Source of the DNA: Sulfurovum sp.
GTDB lineage: Bacteria > Campylobacterota > Campylobacteria > Campylobacterales > Sulfurovaceae
Length of the DNA stretch: 8,046 nucleotides
Assembly (NCBI GenBank): GCA_015661535.1
Contig: DQVY01000204.1
Location: 1-8,046, forward strand
Reading direction: 5' to 3'
Made by a program: the position numbers and the translations under genes. Below are positions 6,459 through 8,046 of this stretch, in pieces (the first letter of the stretch is position 1; every line of letters starts with the position of its first letter). The notes under the pieces were generated by a model. That model was not told where the DNA came from and made no database searches. It was given only the letters and a program-made list of their open reading frames with translations.

Positions 6459-6467
6459 ATTATACCA
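6459..6467 (-). promoter_or_regulatory. Extended -10 promoter of the regulator gene
   Basis: The minus strand reads TGGTATAAT: a consensus TATAAT (6464-6459) preceded by the TGn of an extended -10. The transcription start would be near 6452. No good -35 is seen, as is common for extended -10 promoters. A small inverted repeat, CTAATA-C-TATTAG (6475-6487), lies just upstream, in the -35 region. Confidence 0.65.
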
Positions 6468-6494
6468 TAAGAACCTAATACTATTAGAGATACT

Positions 6495-7061
6495 TTATTT
6501 AAAATATTTTGCAAAATAGGCTTTGACCAAAGTATCAAAATACGCCATACGATCTTTTCCCTTTGGCATAGTCGTACGTAGAGATTTCATCTTTTCCAAA
6601 AATGACTCTACCGTATCGGGGATATGCTCTGCAAAATACTGGCGAAGGTGTTTTGCAAAAGCAGGTGAAGCCCCTCCCGTAGAAAAGGCAATGGTCAAGT
6701 CTCCTTTTTTTATATAAGAAGGAAAGATAAAATCACAGTATTTCATGTTGTCTACGGAGTTTACCAATATGCTTTCCCCTCTGGATTCTTCATAAATTTC
6801 TTGATGTAGATCCTGTGTATCTGTAGCAATAATGACCATATCAAAGCCCTCAATATCACCTTTTTTATAGGCACGCTGATAAAAGCTTAACGCATACTCT
6901 CTAATATAGGTATGTACCGGGTCGCTTAGATCATTCGCGATCACCGTGATATCTTGTGTAAAATCAAGTAATTTATCAAGTTTCTCAGAGGCGATAGTCC
7001 CCCCTCCTACCAACAATACTTTGAGATCTTTCATATCCATAGAGAGAGGGAAAAACGACAT
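6495..7061 (-). CDS. Precorrin-2 dehydrogenase / sirohydrochlorin ferrochelatase (CysG N-domain / Met8 family)
   Basis: Oxidises precorrin-2 to sirohydrochlorin with NAD and probably inserts iron to give siroheme; cytoplasmic. The 188-residue protein begins with a Rossmann fold: G19-G-G-T-I-A nucleotide loop after a beta strand, A79-T-D81 strand end, then N101-S-V-D104. D104 aligns with the catalytic aspartate of CysG. It is followed by C-D-F-I-F-P-S and the family signature S127-T-G-G-A-S-P-A. The length fits a stand-alone N-terminal CysG domain. The methyltransferase half is the separate gene upstream, whose stop overlaps this ATG by one base (TAATG); GGGAGG in the last codons of that gene serves as ribosome binding site. 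The two are therefore co-transcribed and probably coupled in translation. In a nitrate respirer siroheme may serve a sirohaem reductase or haem d1 synthesis. Whether this version does both steps or only the oxidation cannot be told here. Confidence 0.92.
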   Translation of the reverse strand: MSFFPLSMDMKDLKVLLVGGGTIASEKLDKLLDFTQDITVIANDLSDPVHTYIREYALSFYQRAYKKGDIEGFDMVIIATDTQDLHQEIYEESRGESILVNSVDNMKYCDFIFPSYIKKGDLTIAFSTGGASPAFAKHLRQYFAEHIPDTVESFLEKMKSLRTTMPKGKDRMAYFDTLVKAYFAKYFK

Positions 7062-7792
7062 TATGATCCTCCCATAAGTATCTCACGAATGGTCACCACC
7101 TCACCCACTACAATAAGTGCCGGCGTAGGAAGGTCTTTCGCCTGTTCATAGATCTTCCCTAAAGTACTCACCACAACCTTTTCATCTTCCAGTGTACCTC
7201 TGCTGATCACCGCGATAGGATAATCCTTAGATTTACCTACTGCCATCAGCTGCGTACAAATAGTTTTCAGTTGATGTAAGCCCATAAGGAAAATAATGGT
7301 CTCATCCTGTATAAAACTCTGCCAGTCGAGTTGGGCATAGCCTTTTTCCGGTGCCTCATAACCGGTAACCACACGAAAAGAAACAGCTTTTCCGCGATGC
7401 GTAATGGGAATATTTGCCATTTCCGGCACAGCGATCGCAGACGTGACCCCCGGTACAAACTCAAATGCTATGCCTCTGGAGGCTAAAAAAAGTGCTTCTT
7501 CTCCACCCCGTCCAAAGACAACAGCATCCCCGCCTTTCAAACGCACCACACATGCATATTCCAAAGCCTTAGTATAAAGTAAGTGATTGATCTCGTCTTG
7601 GGGTAAAATATGATGTTTGTTCTCTTTCCCTACGTAGATACATTCACATCCGCTTTTTGTATCCTTAAGAAGATCAGTATTGACAAGTCTGTCATAGATG
7701 ATGACATCGGCTTCTTGTATCAGACGAAAAGCTTTGCGTGTTAATAATTCTGCATCACCAGGACCAGCACCTGTTAAATATACTTTACCCAT
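7061..7792 (-). CDS. cobA: Uroporphyrinogen-III C-methyltransferase (SUMT)
   Basis: Transfers two methyl groups from S-adenosylmethionine to uroporphyrinogen III, giving precorrin-2, the branch point to siroheme, cobalamin and haem d1. The 243-residue protein has the SUMT motifs in order: G8-A-G-P-G-D near the N-terminus, Y33-D-R-L-V, V-G-K (54-56), the SAM loop R84-L-K-G-G-D-A-V-V-F-G-R-G-G-E-E, and V113-P-G-V-T-S followed by I-P-I-T-H-R. One deviation is alanine (A90) where the family usually has proline in G-G-D-P. Length is typical of single-domain SUMT. The start has GAGAGG just upstream and a TATACT -10 further up. First gene of a two-gene siroheme unit, divergent from the exported-protein gene. 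Confidence 0.95.
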   Translation of the reverse strand: MGKVYLTGAGPGDAELLTRKAFRLIQEADVIIYDRLVNTDLLKDTKSGCECIYVGKENKHHILPQDEINHLLYTKALEYACVVRLKGGDAVVFGRGGEEALFLASRGIAFEFVPGVTSAIAVPEMANIPITHRGKAVSFRVVTGYEAPEKGYAQLDWQSFIQDETIIFLMGLHQLKTICTQLMAVGKSKDYPIAVISRGTLEDEKVVVSTLGKIYEQAKDLPTPALIVVGEVVTIREILMGGS

Positions 7793-7820
7793 ACCCGCCT
7801 CTCTGCTTTTTTATCTTCGT

Positions 7821-7826
7821 AGTATA
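7821..7826 (-). promoter_or_regulatory. Predicted -10 element of the cobA promoter
   Basis: TATACT on the minus strand (5 of 6 to consensus), placing the start near 7814 and a leader of about 22 bases ahead of the cobA ATG. No convincing -35 is seen. Confidence 0.5.
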
Positions 7827-7860
7827 ACAAATAGAACCCTCTGAATACCCTAATCACGGG

Positions 7861-7876
7861 GAAAGTCGATACTTTC
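7861..7876. repeat. Inverted repeat in the divergent intergenic region
   Basis: GAAAGT-CGAT-ACTTTC is a perfect 6-4-6 inverted repeat lying about 55 bases upstream of the predicted cobA start. It could be an operator; no known regulator is assigned. Confidence 0.4.
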
Positions 7877-7886
7877 TATCACATCA

Positions 7887-7913
7887 ATAACTTATATACA
7901 AAGCATAAGTTAT
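7887..7913. repeat. Perfect 9-9-9 inverted repeat upstream of the exported-protein gene
   Basis: ATAACTTAT and ATAAGTTAT are separated by nine bases and centred at 7900, about -44 from the start site predicted for the plus-strand gene. The spacing is that of a dimeric activator site next to a promoter lacking a -35. Confidence 0.55.
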
Positions 7914-7924
7914 ATTTAATATAA
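7910..7924. repeat. AT-rich 7-1-7 palindrome overlapping the preceding repeat
   Basis: TTATATT-T-AATATAA. It shares its first four bases with the 7887-7913 repeat, and its right arm leads into a further ATAAG at 7921-7925, so the motif ATAAG or its complement occurs three times in 35 bases. Confidence 0.4.
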
Positions 7925-7928
7925 GCTA

Positions 7929-7950
7929 TTGTATACTTCGGGTATAACAA
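7929..7950 (+). promoter_or_regulatory. -10 element and overlapping imperfect hairpin of the exported-protein gene
   Basis: TATACT (7932-7937) is a 5-of-6 match to a -10, giving a start near 7944. It lies within an inverted repeat, TTGTATAC-TTCGG-GTATAACAA (one unpaired A), so the promoter itself is symmetric. No -35 match is visible 16-18 bases upstream. Confidence 0.5.
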
Positions 7951-7952
7951 TA

Positions 7953-7958
7953 AAAGGG
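7953..7958 (+). promoter_or_regulatory. Ribosome binding site of the exported-protein gene
   Basis: AAAGGG six bases before the ATG at 7965. It selects this start over the second in-frame ATG at codon 4. Confidence 0.65.
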
Positions 7959-7964
7959 ATTAAC

Positions 7965-8046
7965 ATGAAAAAAATGATTACAACTTCTGTAGCGGTAGCT
8001 GCTTTGGTATTAACAAGTGCGCAAGCTGATTTTGACTTTGGAGATA
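7965..8046 (+). CDS. Exported protein of unknown function, N-terminal fragment
   Basis: Only 27 codons are present before the right edge. They encode a Sec signal peptide: two lysines after the start, a hydrophobic core of V-A-V-A-A-L-V-L, and a cleavage site after A-Q-A (residues 19-21). The predicted mature protein starts D-F-D-F-G-D, an acidic and aromatic start. I do not recognise the family. The gene is the only one on the plus strand, with its own promoter and a dense set of inverted repeats, so it is probably controlled separately from the siroheme and nap genes. Confidence 0.78.
   Translation, partial: MKKMITTSVAVAALVLTSAQADFDFGD

Noticed and set aside
7874..7890. FNR-type operator upstream of cobA
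   Set aside because: On the minus strand only one half site (TTGAT, 7888-7884) is present; the second half reads TAGAA instead of ATCAA.
1..8046. CRISPR array, transposase, tRNA or rRNA
   Set aside because: No spaced direct repeats, terminal inverted repeats, transposase-like protein or RNA gene pattern was seen on either strand.

Overview
The window looks like chromosome from a Campylobacterota (epsilonproteobacterial) nitrate respirer, most likely a Sulfurovum/Sulfurimonas-type sulfur or hydrogen oxidiser. The evidence is the nap gene order A-G-H-B-F with no napC, a long (937-residue) NapA of the type seen in this phylum, an AT-rich composition, and a siroheme pathway split into two small genes. 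The genus is inferred from gene content and protein style, not from a database match.

Layout: every gene except the last lies on the minus strand, so it reads from high to low coordinates. A two-gene siroheme operon (uroporphyrinogen-III methyltransferase, then precorrin-2 dehydrogenase/ferrochelatase; 7792 to 6495) is followed by a CRP/FNR-family regulator (6430 to 5789) with its own promoter. A 207-bp control region follows, and then the periplasmic nitrate reductase operon napA-napG-napH-napB-napF (5581 to beyond position 1). napF is cut by the left edge. On the right, a plus-strand gene for a small exported protein starts at 7965, diverges from the siroheme operon and is cut by the right edge.

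How the genes work together: NapG and NapH (Fe-S quinol dehydrogenase module) carry electrons from menaquinol to the cytochrome NapB and the Mo-bisMGD catalytic subunit NapA in the periplasm. NapF probably acts in the cytoplasm on NapA maturation. Siroheme made by the upstream pair could serve a sirohaem nitrite or sulfite reductase, or be the precursor of haem d1 for a cd1 nitrite reductase. The target enzyme is not in the window.

The most interesting points are these. (1) NapB carries an extra class-I cytochrome c domain fused to its N-terminus, giving a predicted triheme protein. (2) Two perfect 14-bp TTGAT-N4-ATCAA operators are present. One is placed as a class II activator site upstream of napA. 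The other lies over the predicted start site of the regulator gene. The regulator has the matching E-x-x-S-R recognition helix but no FNR-type iron-sulfur cysteines, which suggests a self-contained DNR/NNR-like circuit. (3) A 12-bp hairpin sits between napH and napB. (4) napF has two competing start codons. (5) Several inverted repeats crowd the promoter of the exported-protein gene. No mobile element, CRISPR array, tRNA or rRNA was seen, and no stretch over 300 bases lacks a gene.
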